From: Rutstroemia sp. NJR-2017a BVV2
Taxonomy: Eukaryota; Ascomycota; Leotiomycetes; Helotiales; Rutstroemiaceae
Assembly (NCBI GenBank): GCA_002946415.1
Contig: NJPS01000062.1
Coordinates: forward strand, 868,001-932,000
Reading direction: 5' to 3'
DNA: 64,000 nt
The translations under genes and the position numbers were made by a program. Within the stretch, counting starts at the first letter, position 1. Every line of letters begins with the position of its first letter. Shown piece by piece: positions 1 through 11,986 of the stretch. Below the pieces are notes generated by a model that was not told the DNA's origin, made no database searches, and worked only from the letters and a program-made list of their open reading frames with translations.

Positions 1-876
1 TTATATCGATATCTAAACGTCAAAATGTCAGTATTCCTCTCCACGGATAGAGAGATATAACCCACCATTGTTAATGTATGTCTCGACGTTCTCTGACGTG
101 AGGCCTCCACTGCACTCCAGTAAAAATTCTCTCTTCCCTGCCCACCTTTGCCGCAAGCTTTTCGCAGCTACCTTCAACCCTTCCCCAGAAAAGTTATCCA
201 GCATAATGATATCTGCTCCAGCTTCAATAGCCTCATCCGCACCCTTCTCACTATCCACTTCCACCTCAACCTTTAGCGCAAACCCACCAACCGCCTTCGC
301 AGCCTTAACCGCCTCCGTAATGCTCCCTCTCGCCCAGATGTGATTATCCTTCAGCATCGTCATGCTCGAAAGATCGTGACGATGACCATCTACACCACCC
401 ACCAGCATACCATATTTTTCCACCAACCTAAATCCCGGGGTCGTCTTCCTCGTTCCCGCAAGTATTCCCTTGTACCCCGCTTTCCTCACAAGCACCTCCA
501 TCTCTCTCGATTTCGTCGCGACGCCTGAACATCGACTCAATGTATTTAACGCGACTCGCTCTCCAAGCAACAGCTTGCGCACAGGTCCTGTAACAGTCGC
601 GACAGCCAACTTTCCGGACGTCCCTGGATCAACCAGCGCTCCCTCCTTCTGGTGCCATTCTACCGTGCATCCCGCTTGCGCAAATATTTCGTCGAAAAAC
701 GGTACGCCCGCGAGGATTCCGCGCGATTTGCAGAAGAGTGTCGCAGTTCTTTCCGCGTCACCGACGACGAATCCGCCATAGTCGAAGGATGGTGTATCTT
801 CTGCGAACCAAGCTGTGATTTGAGATTTCCAATGGACGGGAAGAAGGTCGGCGGGGTTTCCGTGATGGAGAGCCAT
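1..876 (-). CDS. BNA6: Nicotinate-nucleotide pyrophosphorylase (quinolinate phosphoribosyltransferase), partial at window edge
   Basis: Converts quinolinate and PRPP to nicotinate mononucleotide in de novo NAD synthesis from tryptophan. Family residues are visible: the AGTRKTTPG block, the [11 protein letters not shown] block, MLKDNH, and the barrel segment with ADIIMLDN. The start is the ATG at 876 ([13 protein letters not shown]), which fits the family N-terminus. Simple reading of the frame ends in a non-family tail (...NNGGLYLS), but an intron from 65 down to 13 (GTGGGT...TTTAG, with a TACTGAC branch site) restores the expected NDIDI sequence. The last 12 nt of the window, 12 to 1, are therefore the beginning of the terminal exon, and the remaining 10-20 residues lie outside. 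Exons: 876-66 and 12-1. It is divergent from the F-box gene on its right. The family call is secure; the terminal splice is inferred from phase and family sequence. Confidence 0.93.
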
Positions 877-1576
877 TGTGAATATTTTGTGATACTTTGG
901 CAATCAGTCTGCTACTCGCAAACGAATAACTAAACGCGTATGAATGCTGAAGACGTATGACTCTAAATTCATGGTGAGAATGGAGGGGCAAAATGCAGCG
1001 CCGGTGCCGGTATTTGCGCATCCGAGAATGATAGCTTCATTTCCTAAGCCACGTGATCGGATATCTTTTCTAAATTATTTTCAACGGTTTCTCCTGAGAA
1101 TTCTGTGGCACTGATTGATCAGGTTGTTCAATAAGTCTAGTCTCATGGCATTCCACGAAGTCGTGGTGACTGCTCTTCGCAGGCTGCATCGGGTCAGGCA
1201 GTTTATACTGTAGAGCCAAAAATAGGCTTCAGCCCGGCTAAAACCACGATTTACCATCGCATTCATCGAATTTAGGCAACACAGACTTAGGGATACGATG
1301 TTGCTGCAATATTACTGTAGTATGCTCCTCTTGAGCGTTGCGATTTACGTGAAATGACGTTGCGGATGCCTCTGGTGTCTTGACCAAGGCATATCGCTTT
1401 CTCATGATTGGCCTGTCCTATTCGAACTCCTCGTGTGTAGCTTCTCGTGTGTAAACAACTGTGCAAACAGGTTTGCCTGCAGCGAAACACTGGGGAGGAT
1501 ATATAGAGTTCTTATTCTTGTACAAAATCATTTCGATTCTCTACTCTGATGCTCCATAGAGAAGCAAACACTCAAC
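877..1576. promoter_or_regulatory. Intergenic divergent promoter region between BNA6 and F-box gene
   Basis: About 700 nt separate two genes pointing away from each other, so the stretch must hold both promoters. A TATA-like stretch (TATATAGAG) lies at about 1500-1508, roughly 70 nt upstream of the F-box ATG. No credible coding exon was seen in between; the short frames lack family features and splice sites. Confidence 0.5.
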
Positions 1577-3226
1577 ATGGGATATTACGAGAATTTCTGT
1601 CAGATATGTGCAGTGAGTTTCAACCTGGCACGAGTCCGCACGAAATGTGAAACCCAAGAAGCTGGTTGGGAACGATCAAATGGTCTCTATTACAACGACA
1701 TGGAGGATCCGGCTAGCGTTCTATGTTCCAACATGCCCGAGCAAAGTGGTTGTGAAAACGTTCCAGTTGAGGGAGGGGGTGCCTTCCCAGAAGAAGAACA
1801 CATCGCTGGGCCTGGATGTGTCTACACTGGAGGCTATAGCGGATATCGTATTACGCCAGAAGATATGAAGGTACGGTCAACTCATGCCCTATACTCATGC
1901 TTTCTATCAGCTAATAAAGTTAGAACATGCGATTGACTCGGTATATCATCCCGAAGCCAAAAAATACGGTTGATGAGGAAGATGCACCGGACTATGAGAA
2001 ATGCAGTGACTATTTCATCTCTGATCAGTCCATTACAACTCAAGACCATTTTACTGCAGGAAGGTTGCCGCGCGTGAGATATGGCGTGGGTCACTTTTTC
2101 CCTCAAAATAACGAAGTTGTGGCGGCAGGTGTTGAAATGGCCGTACCTGTTCACGACGCTTGCTGGAAGATGTTCGAACATATATCAAAATCTCGATTTG
2201 GAAATGTCGATCTGCAGGGTTTTATGGCATTATGGTGGGTAAGTAGCTCCCAATCCATTTGGAACTCGCGATCGATGGTTGATACATATATAGAGACAAG
2301 GATGTGGTATGTGCGGCTTTCAGAACATCAAGCATGATCCGATGATTCATAAGTGCAAGCAACAATGGTGGAATCACATACCTGGGACGGAAGTGAGTCT
2401 CACATTCGCAACCTTGGTGATGGATCACTAACTTAAACCACAGTATCTTGCAGCTAATCCCTATGAAATTCCGGGATTTGCCCTTATCATGCAAGAAGAA
2501 TATCACGAATGTGCCAGTGAAAATGCCCTCGCAAAGTATAACCAATCTATCAGCCAACAAGCAAAAGAACGTCCAGAGCCAAAGTACTGGGTCAACTGTA
2601 CAGATCCGTTCATGAAACTTTCTGCCGAACTCAAAACGATGCTTCTCATGGAGCTAGATTCAAAAAGCATTCGAAATCTACGTCTCGTATCACGCGCTTT
2701 CCGTCAATTGCCACAACACGTATATAAACATCTCATCCTAAAAGAGCTTCCCTGGTTCTGGGAAATCGATGAGATTCAACCGCAGAAACAGGAGCATATT
2801 CGTAACACGTACATCAGGATGTACGGGGAAGATTTATCGAAACTGGGCGACACCTTTGAAGCCAGGTACAAGCAGAGAGTGAAGGACACCATAGAACGGA
2901 AACGTTCTCCAGAAACGCTGGATTGGAGAAATGTATACCAAACGTTGAAAATGCTTGAGAGGGGAAGACTTGGTGTCAAGAACCGAGTGCGAATTTGGGG
3001 ATTGCTGGAAGATATTGTGGGCAGAATTGAAAGATTGAGAAACACTCCGGAGGCTCATAAGAGATACGAGCTCAGAGGTGAAGGAGAGGATCTTTTGCAT
3101 GTGCAGCCTACCGAAGAAGAAAAAGAGAAAGGGATGGTCACTCATGCGTTTTATTGCAAGAGGTGTCAGGGTGGTCGGATTGAGAGGATGGTTGAAGAAG
3201 AGAAGATGGATGAAGATAATAATTGA
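1577..3226 (+). CDS. F-box domain protein (Ascomycete-specific N-terminal module)
   Basis: Probably a substrate adaptor of an SCF ubiquitin ligase. Four exons: 1577-1870, 1924-2238, 2324-2392 and 2444-3226, 486 aa. The introns are 53, 85 and 51 nt; the third has a clear CACTAAC branch site and all phases agree. The N-terminus has a Cys pair (CQIC) and the block EHIAGPGC...GYSGYRI, which I recall from many filamentous-fungal F-box proteins of unknown target. A WW-rich middle part follows. The F-box (PFMKLSAELKTMLLMELDSK onward, with LRLVSRAFRQL) lies at about residues 281-320. The rest is helical and charged, with a CxxC (YCKRCQGG) near the acidic, Lys-rich C-terminus. Target and biological role cannot be read from sequence. 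Domain call confident; exact acceptor of exon 3 less so (an alternative in-frame AG lies 9 nt downstream). Confidence 0.85.
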
Positions 3227-4471
3227 GGCCACCCACGACCGGGAGTGGAAGGAAGTCCTATGCAGATTTTGCTTTTATCATGCAATTTGCTAGACTAGGA
3301 TACTGTAACGGCATTATATTTGCATGCGTAATAAAACTGTGGAGAAGCATGTCGAATCAAACTCGTGTTCAAACCTCCTGAGTTAACTTGGGAAGAAAAC
3401 AAGGAGAATGTTAGCAGAGAAGGTTAGTCTATTTTCTCCAAAAAGCATAGAACGGTGCACGAGCGGACAATTGATTTCATTACAGCCACGGAAACTCGTG
3501 ATTCAAACACAGTGTGGTTAAACTTGAGCAGAAACGCGTTAGAAAAGGGGTTCATACCGATCAGTACCTGACCAAATCCTACTCCCGCATTTCTAAACTA
3601 CTGCCTGATGAATTTGCCCCCTCATCCGAAACATCAGCATCTATTGCTTCTTCGTCTACGAAATTTTACTGCCAGAGGGTGGCGAAGCGCCGCGGCCTAT
3701 GCGGATGTTAGAACATCGTGGAGTGCGAATTGACGGCTTGACCTTTACGTTTGTGTTCGCTTCTAGGGCAAGTGGATATCTAGGTATGCGCTGAGCGTAA
3801 CCGCTAGTAGTCACTGTTGATGTATCTAATATGGGAGCTATTGTGAGATGTAGTATACGCACCGGTGGAGGAGCAGGTACTTGTTCCTTTCACACATGCT
3901 TACCAGACTACAGGGGACTTTTCCTTTTGGTGCTCTCTGTAGAGTCCCAACGCTGAAGCCACGGATTGATAGTAGGTCTCCGTGAGATTTGAGTGAATAA
4001 AAGTTGGTAGATTGTTCTGCTGCTCGTCGCATTTGATGGCTCTCAGCGATGGTATGCCTTGCACCATAATTGCAGATGGCTTACCATTTGGAAAATAGGT
4101 GAGACCCCCTCCTCCTTAACTTCACAAGACCACTCTACCATTCCATGCTATCTCCTCCTGCATCTTAACTAAGTTCCTGTGTCTAACCATTCACCTCCCA
4201 TCCAGTCACATCATCTCATGGTCATATTTTCGTAGCGCCTGTGCTCCGCTATATATTCACTCAAGCTATATTTGTCTGTCGAATTTCCGCTCCAGGATTT
4301 TTCAAACAAGGCTGAGTCAGTTGTTTTCTTTTTCCCTTTTCCCTTTTCAACTCGAATAACTTTGCCTTTGCTTTACTCCCACACTCTAGGGCGGAAAAGG
4401 CTCCCCGTCTATGCTACGTCCACTGAAATTCAGAAAAGTTTCCGCGTCTATTTGTACTCGCATACGCGACT
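3227..4471. other. Intergenic region, 1.2 kb
   Basis: It follows the F-box gene and contains the promoter of the next gene. Short open frames at 3514-3711 (+) and 3656-4032 (-) show no domain, no good start context and no splice partners. The last 250 nt are pyrimidine-rich, as is common for fungal promoters and leaders. Confidence 0.4.
4250..4257 (+). promoter_or_regulatory. TATA-like box upstream of the 4472 gene
   Basis: The string TATATATT sits 215 nt before the ATG at 4472, followed by a long CT-rich stretch (4310-4400) typical of fungal transcription start regions. Position and composition only; not tested. Confidence 0.35.
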
Positions 4472-6532
4472 ATGGATTCCGAAAAGCACAGCTACGTTCA
4501 GCTGCTTCACGATGCACTATGGAAGGATCGCGCCTCTACAGTTGGCCTCATGAGAGAAGGCATATTCTTCTTCAAATGCTACCATTCCAATTCAGATATG
4601 CTGGTCAGAGCAGCGGAGGCTGCATCCTGTGACGGTGCTTTATGCATTAAGAAGTTAGAGGCTTCTGACTCGCAAACGAGTAGATTTTTTCGTCTCTACT
4701 CCGACTACATCGCGAACAAAAATAAACACGTCGCCCTGTCCAAGGATTACATTCTGTTCGACGTGAAATCTATCAACCCCAGAACCAGCGCAAAGAAGCA
4801 TGGGGTAATTGAGGCTCACTACGGGGTAGCGTTTACCACTCGGCAATTCTATAACGCTGCATTTGTCGTCATCGACTCCGGAGATGACCCTGACTACGTT
4901 GCTATTGTCCCAATGCCGATCCTTCATGCATGCCGAAAACAGAAGGTCAACGCGGACATGGACGGGAGGGTTTATGTTGGCCTTGGCACACTGAAGAGAT
5001 CAGCTGCACAAAGCATCGATTTTCCACCAATCTTGTATCCTTGGGTTGTAAGACTCGACAAGGTCCGCGCCGCTTTTGAGAGTATTGTTGCGAGTGCGAA
5101 GTACAACACTCCATACACAAACCCGCAGACAAGAATCGCAATAAATTCCTGGAAGCCGGCATGCTCCTCGCTGGATTTGCTTATGCCCCGACCAGGATCT
5201 ATGACCTCCTACGACGCAATACAACTTATATTCTCTAGACTATCCGCTAGCGATTCCGGATTCGGGCTTGAGTTTCTTGTAAGTAAATCACACGATGCTT
5301 GAACTCAGCGCTGATATGACTAGCCTACACCTATGGTTGGGGACTTCGCGTTATACAATTCGAAATCAGCGGAGTATTTCATCGTGGAGCATAAATGGGC
5401 ATTTTTACACAACCGCGATGACCAAACTTTTGTACAACAGCTTTGTAGAAGTGGGAAGGCAGCCCTCGGGGACCGACAGATCTTTTTGAAAGAATGGGCT
5501 CTTTGGGACTACTTCTGGACAGAGTCCAAGTGCGGTCATGCGTTTGTGATTCCTCGGGATCATATTCCAGACCATTGGAAGGACGCCATGCTGGACCAAG
5601 TTGTCATTGAACCTAATTCTCCTCTCAATAAATTCAAGTTGCGTTACGACGATGGCGGCAAGTGGATAGGAGGCTTAAAGCTCATACTTTCTGAGTATGG
5701 CTCAGCTAAAAAGCAGTTCAGTATTCGCAATTCGAATATTGGAGATACTGAGGCCGAGGACATCGATGAGCAGGAGTTATATGCAGATGAGAACTCAGGA
5801 TCCGATAGTGATGCTCATGACGACATGGAAGGCAATACTAGCAGTGGTGTTCGGTACAAGTCTCGCAAAGCCAATCGCCAGTACAAGGCAGGTGAAGTTC
5901 TCTACCGACTTCAGCATGAGTGCTGTGAGAAGTAAGTGACACAGCATAATGCCTCATGAAATATGTCAATTTCTAACAGACGCAGGGGCTCGGGTATCGC
6001 ATACTGGCTAGGCTGGAAGCACAAAATGGGAAGCATCGCTTTCTCTCGGTACGAATGGTCAGAAGACGATAAGAAGGCCTTTCGCTCTCGAGCCACTCTA
6101 CCCATACCACTTGCTGGGTTACCACCACGTAAGCCTGCCATTGTACTAGCGTTTGACGGCTGGAGATCGACACCGAGAGAGTGGGGGGTCGTGGGTAAAC
6201 ATGTGGGTCAGGAGCGCTCTGGAGATGGAATAATTCATATTTACTGCCCTTCAACAATGGAGCTGAACCAGGAAGTCGTCGAAGTCTCCCCCTGGATTGT
6301 TCCATCTGAAGGCATCGACTTCACCGGAAAAACAAGCCAATTACAAAAGGAACCTTTTCACTTTGCCTATCGGCACACTAGAACACGTTTCGCAGACTTT
6401 TATCCTGTATTGATGAAGTTCTTCAGTGCTGCGGAGACAGAGACGATGGGACCAGCAAAGCTTCCCTTTCATCCTGGTTCATATTTGAACCCAGTTCAGA
6501 ACATCATCTCTGCCTGTCGCGAGGACATTTAA
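4472..6532 (+). CDS. Hypothetical protein, 655 aa, orphan family
   Basis: Three exons: 4472-5278, 5324-5931 and 5980-6532. The introns are 45 and 48 nt, both start GTAAGT and phases match (0 and 2). The start MDSEKHSYVQLLHDAL is the first ATG after a CT-rich leader. I do not recognise a domain. There is no signal peptide and no membrane segment. The first third contains a mixed alpha/beta part (YVAIVPMPILHACR). A Trp- and aromatic-rich middle (EWALWDYFWTESKCGHAFVIP) follows. Then comes an acidic linker near residues 415-445 (EAEDIDEQELYADENSGSDS), which looks disordered. The C-terminal third is again globular (RGSGIAYWLGWKHKMGSI, then IVLAFDGWRSTPREWG). The length and unbroken frames across introns make a real gene very likely. 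Function unknown; probably soluble and intracellular. Confidence 0.8.
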
Positions 6533-7449
6533 CCAGAGAATCAGCCGCATCTGAACTTATCCGGAAGGTTCCAGACTAGTTTTTTACATACGAACAGTTG
6601 ATAGACATCTGATTCTTGCTGCTAGACAGTCATACCATTCGGGGAATATATATGCTTAGCATAGGAATGGGGATAGCCTATTTGGTGAGAGGATGTGGCG
6701 AATCTGTAATTAGACTTTCAATCTTTCTTTTCTCAAGAGTAGAGATGGATACGATGATGTCTCCTTTGAATCCTGCTACTCTATGTGAATTCTAGGATTT
6801 TTGTTTCTTGTCCTAGGCTTATTGTAAGACTACTATTACCCAGTTGATAGCTTCAGCTGCGCTGAACGGTAAGTGCATCCTCATGGGTCCATTTGCTATC
6901 TCAATCCAGATGGAGCTATACACAAACTACCCTGTTTCTGTGCGCTCCTTATGAATCACTTCAACTACATTCATCCCGAGGTATTGAAATGTAATTTTTG
7001 AACAGACTAAGTTCGTGCTGTATGACAGACACTCTTCGAGGATCGGTAGAACACAATGTTCGGACTTCACTTCAAGGTACAACCGCGCGGTAGTGAACTA
7101 TGATGCAACCATTCTATAGGCGCAGCAAGAGAACTCTAAGATGCCGCGCTGAGCCAAGAGGAAGAAGTAACGACTATATAAATCAGCGCCAAACGCGCGT
7201 TTAGATGTTTAGACCTAAACTTATAACTTATGGCAACACATTTTGCAATGTCAAAGCACACAATGTTTATGCTTGACTTTAGTTCATTGATAACAACAAA
7301 TCCAAACCCCACTGAGGAGTGCAGCTACTCAATTTTACTACGATACATCGATCCCATGTCAACCCGAACACGACAAATTAACACCACGCCCATGAGTTTT
7401 AATTCTACACTGGTCCTCCTTTGTGTTCATTGCTGGACTTACTCCGCTT
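6533..7449. other. Intergenic region between convergent genes, 0.9 kb
   Basis: It lies between the 3' ends of a plus-strand and a minus-strand gene, so it should hold two terminators or polyadenylation regions. A 7230-7493 open frame runs into the neighbour's 3' end antisense and has no support. Nothing else recognised. Confidence 0.4.
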
Positions 7450-9512
7450 CTACGGTCTATGAGGACGAATTGCCAACGAGCCTTCGGAATTAGATTCTCG
7501 GGAGTCTGGAACGACATCATCGCTAGTGATGTCCTTGGATTCAGAATCCGCTTCAGAATCTGATATGACTAGCTTGCGTGCCTTTTTCTTTTGCTTGTCG
7601 GCGGGAGCCATCTGGCTGGTAGCCAGAGATGATACGTCCGCCCGCTTGCGCTTCTGGTCTCCTTCCACGTCGTCCCCAGCAGCATCTTTCTCAGTATCTC
7701 GAGCAGGACCATCGCTAGTTACAATACCACCCGATACGATACCACTAGATGTTTCATCGTTTCCCTTATCCTCACTACTCTCGCTTGGAGAACTAGGTGG
7801 ATTGTTGGGCTGCGAAGACACCTCGACGTAGGTCTCAAGTCTCTCCTCCATCCATATCTGAAAATAGCTCAACACCAAGCTAAGCTGTGTAGGATTGATC
7901 CTACCAAGTCTTTGGTAATCCGCTAGTACCAGTGGAACTTCTTCGTCCATGAATGCTCGTACACGCAGGTACGAAATATACTGCTCCACGATGTCGTGAT
8001 CATTCGCAGCCATACCGACATGATTCCCGGAAAATGCGCGTCGGACTACTTCTCTCATGGCATCGGCGGATGTAGCAGGATTGTACTGCAATTGCGCACG
8101 CCAAGCTTGCACGTGTGTGTGGTCCGGCTATCACCAGTCATTAGCATTTCTCATTTTGAGATATGGAATTGTGTATCAATTACCTCAATATCAGACTCGT
8201 TGGATATGGCATATATCTGCTGCGCGGCCGCAGGAGATTTCAACGATCCGTAACCACTCCAGCGGTAGCTAGTTCCAGTGTCCTTGGCGGTTGACTCCAC
8301 AGACTGCATAACCCAGATCCTAGTTGCACAAGGCGAGTAGCTACCCCGAATAGAGGCCCGCTTATCGTTCTCTGAGACGATTGCCAGACATACAGGAATG
8401 CCCGTAGGAAGAGCATGGATGTGGAGGATGTACGACATGAGTTCTTCGTTCATGAAGAGGTTAACGCTAGTTTGGGAGGTAATACCGAGAGCAGAGATTG
8501 TTCGTTGAGCGTACTCTTGGTACTGTACACTCATGGTTACGACAAGGAGGTCAGACAACGTAGTACTCATGACACCCCCGAGCCTCGCATTGAGGCTAGT
8601 GCTCAGCGCAGTCAGGGCTCCGCCGAACTGGCCTCCGTTCGTATGTATTGGCCTGAGTTTAAGCCCGGTACAGATGTACTTGAGATCCTGTAGGGCTGCA
8701 GGGTCTCCGTTCAGTCCATTCCACGTCTGCTGGTCAGGAGAGGGTGTGCCTAGCATGGAGGCCGTATCATCTCCATTAGAAGTGGATGAAGGCACATCAA
8801 GGATGGCAGAGCTTGGACGATCTCCGGTCTCTACCTCTACCAAAGTAGAGTTATCGTGTTTCTGGCATTTGTCGGCTAGAAGCCTCAAGTTAGAAAGCGT
8901 ACAAGGCTTCTTGTGACCTAGGAGACTTACTCATCAATCGCTCAAGGCTTGCAATAATAGCGTCATAGTGAGACGCAATGTTTTTGACTTCCTCCCGTTG
9001 TAACTCAGGAGCACTTTCATAGCCTGCAAGAGGCACAATGGATGTCCTCTGCCATCGTGCCAGCCTCAAGGCGAGGAATCTCTCGTTGTAAGGCAGAGTG
9101 TCATCGAAGGCCTCTGTTTTGGCATCGCTAGTGCTGACGCGCCCACGGATTGAGCTAAGTAGGTCTTGAAGAGGCTTGTTCTCCAAACCTTCAGGCGATG
9201 GCGACCGTAACTCTGGTACTTGAAGTTTTGCAAGCTCAAGCACTGCAGGAGTACATATGAAATTGACGGCTAGTTCCATTCCAGATTCTGATAGCTTCCC
9301 GCCTTCTCTGATGACATGAAATAATTTGCGAATATTTTCTTCGAGTCTGTTGATATCTGTGCAACTTTCCAAGTTGTATTCTTGCACATCGAAAGTGCTA
9401 AGCACTTCCAGGACAGCGCTACAGAAGCAAATCAGCATAAAACATTAAAGCAGTCAAAGACTACATACCTGGTGTCACTGCTCGTGGAGCTTATGGAAAC
9501 TAAACTCGCCAT
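7450..9512 (-). CDS. Hypothetical protein, 633 aa, likely nuclear
   Basis: Four exons reading leftward: 9512-9469, 9418-8931, 8875-8184 and 8127-7450. The introns (50, 55 and 53 nt) begin GTATGT, GTAAGT and GTAATT, and phases 2, 1 and 0 all close. The 44-nt first exon encodes only MASLVSISSTSSDT and a split Ser codon. The N-terminal 170 residues are helical. The middle third is mixed and contains a hydrophobic stretch (MSYILHIHALPTGIPVCLAI) probably in a folded core, not a membrane. The C-terminal 130 residues are Ser/Asp/Glu-rich and low complexity, with basic clusters (QKRKR and KQKKKARK) that read as nuclear localisation signals. No known domain recognised. The gene is well supported by splice structure; the role is unknown. 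Confidence 0.78.
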
Positions 9513-10988
9513 TTTGCGTACTGTCAGCAATGTTGTCGCGACCTTGTTGTATTTTGTGTATTGTAAGCAATTTTGTCACAGCTTTTTTCGGGGGGAAACA
9601 AATACCGCCTCCAAAATTGTTGGCAGCATCGAAGAGGGCATAATCTCCTTAAGCGGGTCGCAACAGTATTGTGCGACTTGAAGTGAATAGATGAGATATG
9701 TCATTCACTCGGAAAACCAAATTTGCCACCAAAGGAGCGACTGTTGTGAAGAATTATGCTGTGGTCTTCAGTCTATCTAGTTGGAGCTCGATCTGATATC
9801 ATTCATTGTCATATCATAGTCAGGTTAGTGTTCAAATTGTTTCCTAGGTTCACTCTATTCCAGCAAAGTAGACAAGCTAACCCATCTCATAAGTAACTAG
9901 GAAAATGTGAAACCATGTCAACAGGAACAACTAGCTTAAGGGCAACCCTCCTCGCAGAATTAATGCCCCGAACATTCCTCCATCACTAGCATCAGAGCTT
10001 ATCTTGCGAGATGGAGATCTGGATTAGATGCATCGATCAAGCTACGGGCGATTGATACATTCTCATCAGGCGGGGGCTTTACTAACAAAGGGCAATCGGA
10101 TAGGTTGGAGAGATCCTTGGTTGAAGACCGAGTAATTGATTGCTGCGAACCCAAACGAGACACACTCTTGATGGATTGAAAATAGACCGTATATGAGTGG
10201 GTACTGTATCGTCATTTCCATTCACTTGAAGGCTTCCGAGGACCACAGCTCAATATTTGTCCCCAAGATGTTCCGAGTGTTCCGTATGCCTGCGTATGAA
10301 ATGTCTTTCTCACTATAAGAAATGGCATAAGGCATACCCGATATGGGAGTCAAAGTCATGGATCAGGAGAAAACATAGCGGCCGTTGCGATAGAAGAGTA
10401 AAACATTTTGGTTGAGACTGTGTATAGAGCGATTCTCAAGACTAGAATCACTCTCTATGACATGGGCTGGACTGAGATTACTCGCAAGGAATTCAGACCA
10501 TGCAGCAATAAAATCGGCATTGAAAATGGGAAGCTGTGGGATTAATACATGCCTTTGTCACTTTCTCATATGAACGCAGTGCAGCGCCTGATCAAGATAC
10601 TGCAGGAGGTACCAATCGCATAGGTCCGCAATCGTTCCGTTGCATCACTGACCTTTCAAAGTATGAATTAAAGGATAAGAGTAACAAATCATAGTCCATA
10701 AGAGTTATATTGAGTAAACATGGTATATTGGCTGCGCTGCTCACTGCTCAGTTACATGTACGTCTCCTGGACCCAATTAGAGAGGAAAGGACCCTGAGAA
10801 TTTGCGCCCGGCGCCGGAAAAACAATTTAAGGTCAAGGTTGAAGCTTAGGTTTTTTGGCACCTGAGGCGTTTTACTCTTTACCGAGCATAATTTAGTAAT
10901 CAATCGAGCGCACCCACGAGTTTTAATTTTAGGTTTATAGTATAATAATAGGAAAATTTGGGCATCAAACAGGTCAAAACAGACAGTT
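9513..10988. other. Intergenic region, 1.5 kb, upstream of tRNA-Lys
   Basis: The left end holds the promoter of the 633-aa gene. The rest shows no open frame of note, no transposase remnant and no repeat that I could see by eye. Confidence 0.35.
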
Positions 10989-11060
10989 GCCCGGTTGGCA
11001 CAATGGTTAGCGCGTGGGCCTTTTAAGCCCAAGGTTGAGGGTTCGACCCCCTCATCGGGC
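10989..11060 (+). tRNA. tRNA-Lys (anticodon UUU)
   Basis: A 72-nt cloverleaf. The 7-bp acceptor stem pairs GCCCGGT with ATCGGGC. A 5-bp anticodon stem TGGGC/GCCCA encloses loop CTTTTAA, so the anticodon is TTT (Lys, AAA/AAG by wobble). The T arm is GAGGG-TTCGACC-CCCTC. The internal A box (TGGCACAATGG region) and B box (GGTTCGACCCC) are both present. There is no intron and no encoded CCA. A run of seven T at about 11069-11075 provides the RNA polymerase III terminator. Predicted from sequence pairing alone. Confidence 0.95.
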
Positions 11061-11986
11061 GTCTGTTGATTTTTTTGTTTTTTCCCTCCATCTTTGTCCC
11101 ACAATCATTTTTCCTTGGTTTACATTATTTGCGGAAGATTAGTAGTGAGGGAGGTTGAGAAAATTTCATAGAAATGAAGAATATTTTTTGTGCAAGATTA
11201 CTTGCCCCGCATCGGAATCCAAGCTTTGTGATGTTCCGTCTAAAGCTGACTTTCAGAAGCGACTTCATTCAAAGTTGCAAGACCCCCCCCCCCATAGGTT
11301 CAATGATCTGTAAGTCATCAAGTGAAGCCAAATCTGACATCGCCAAAATTTCATGAGACAGGAGCTCCTTTAGAGTGATGAAATTTTGCTTGCGCTCTCA
11401 AGCAGAACGCTATTTCAAAAGTCCCAAAAGATAATGCTACGCCCAGTCTGCAATTGATCAATTCCATCGCGGGCGGTATCTACCAGCCTAGCAAGCGGGC
11501 TAAAATACCCTCTACTCCAGATGAACGAAACCCTTTCTCAGTACAACAAACTATATGCATGAATTATTGCTTCCCTTACGTAGAGAAGTAGCAGAGATAG
11601 GGCCGAATTTTCCATGAAATAAGCTATGTTCTCCTACCCGTTCTACCTCTGATTATTTAATGACAAAGGAAAGCATGGAAGCGGGTCAGGAAGGCTTGAA
11701 GCCGATAGATTGCAGCACTGGCACATCCTCAAAACTTGTGGACAAAAAGATCACTGTCTGGAGTCAGACCTTTTGAATTGGGCGAACAGTGAATTTATTA
11801 GCAGACTATCCTATGTGGGTACCCTGAGAGGCACCATGGTTACTGCAAGCCTAAAACTTCTATGTAGGAGGTTCACATGGTAATCATTTCTCACCTTTGC
11901 CTTCAACGCCTGCACCCTAGTGATTTTGTTCTTAAGAGAGTGCAAAAAAAGGACGGAAATAACAAACTCCAGAGACGGATATCAGA
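11061..11986. other. Intergenic region with poly-C run
   Basis: It begins with the T-run that terminates the tRNA. A run of about 11 C lies near 11283-11293. The open frame at 11174-11356 is short and featureless. The right end holds the promoter of the next gene. Confidence 0.35.

Noticed and set aside
10748..11104. Minus-strand frame across the tRNA gene
   Set aside because: It runs antisense through the tRNA-Lys and has no coding character outside it.
11283..11293. Poly-C runs here and near 30042 as possible assembly errors
   Set aside because: Intergenic homopolymers of 10-11 are common in fungal DNA; nothing in the neighbouring genes indicates a frameshift.
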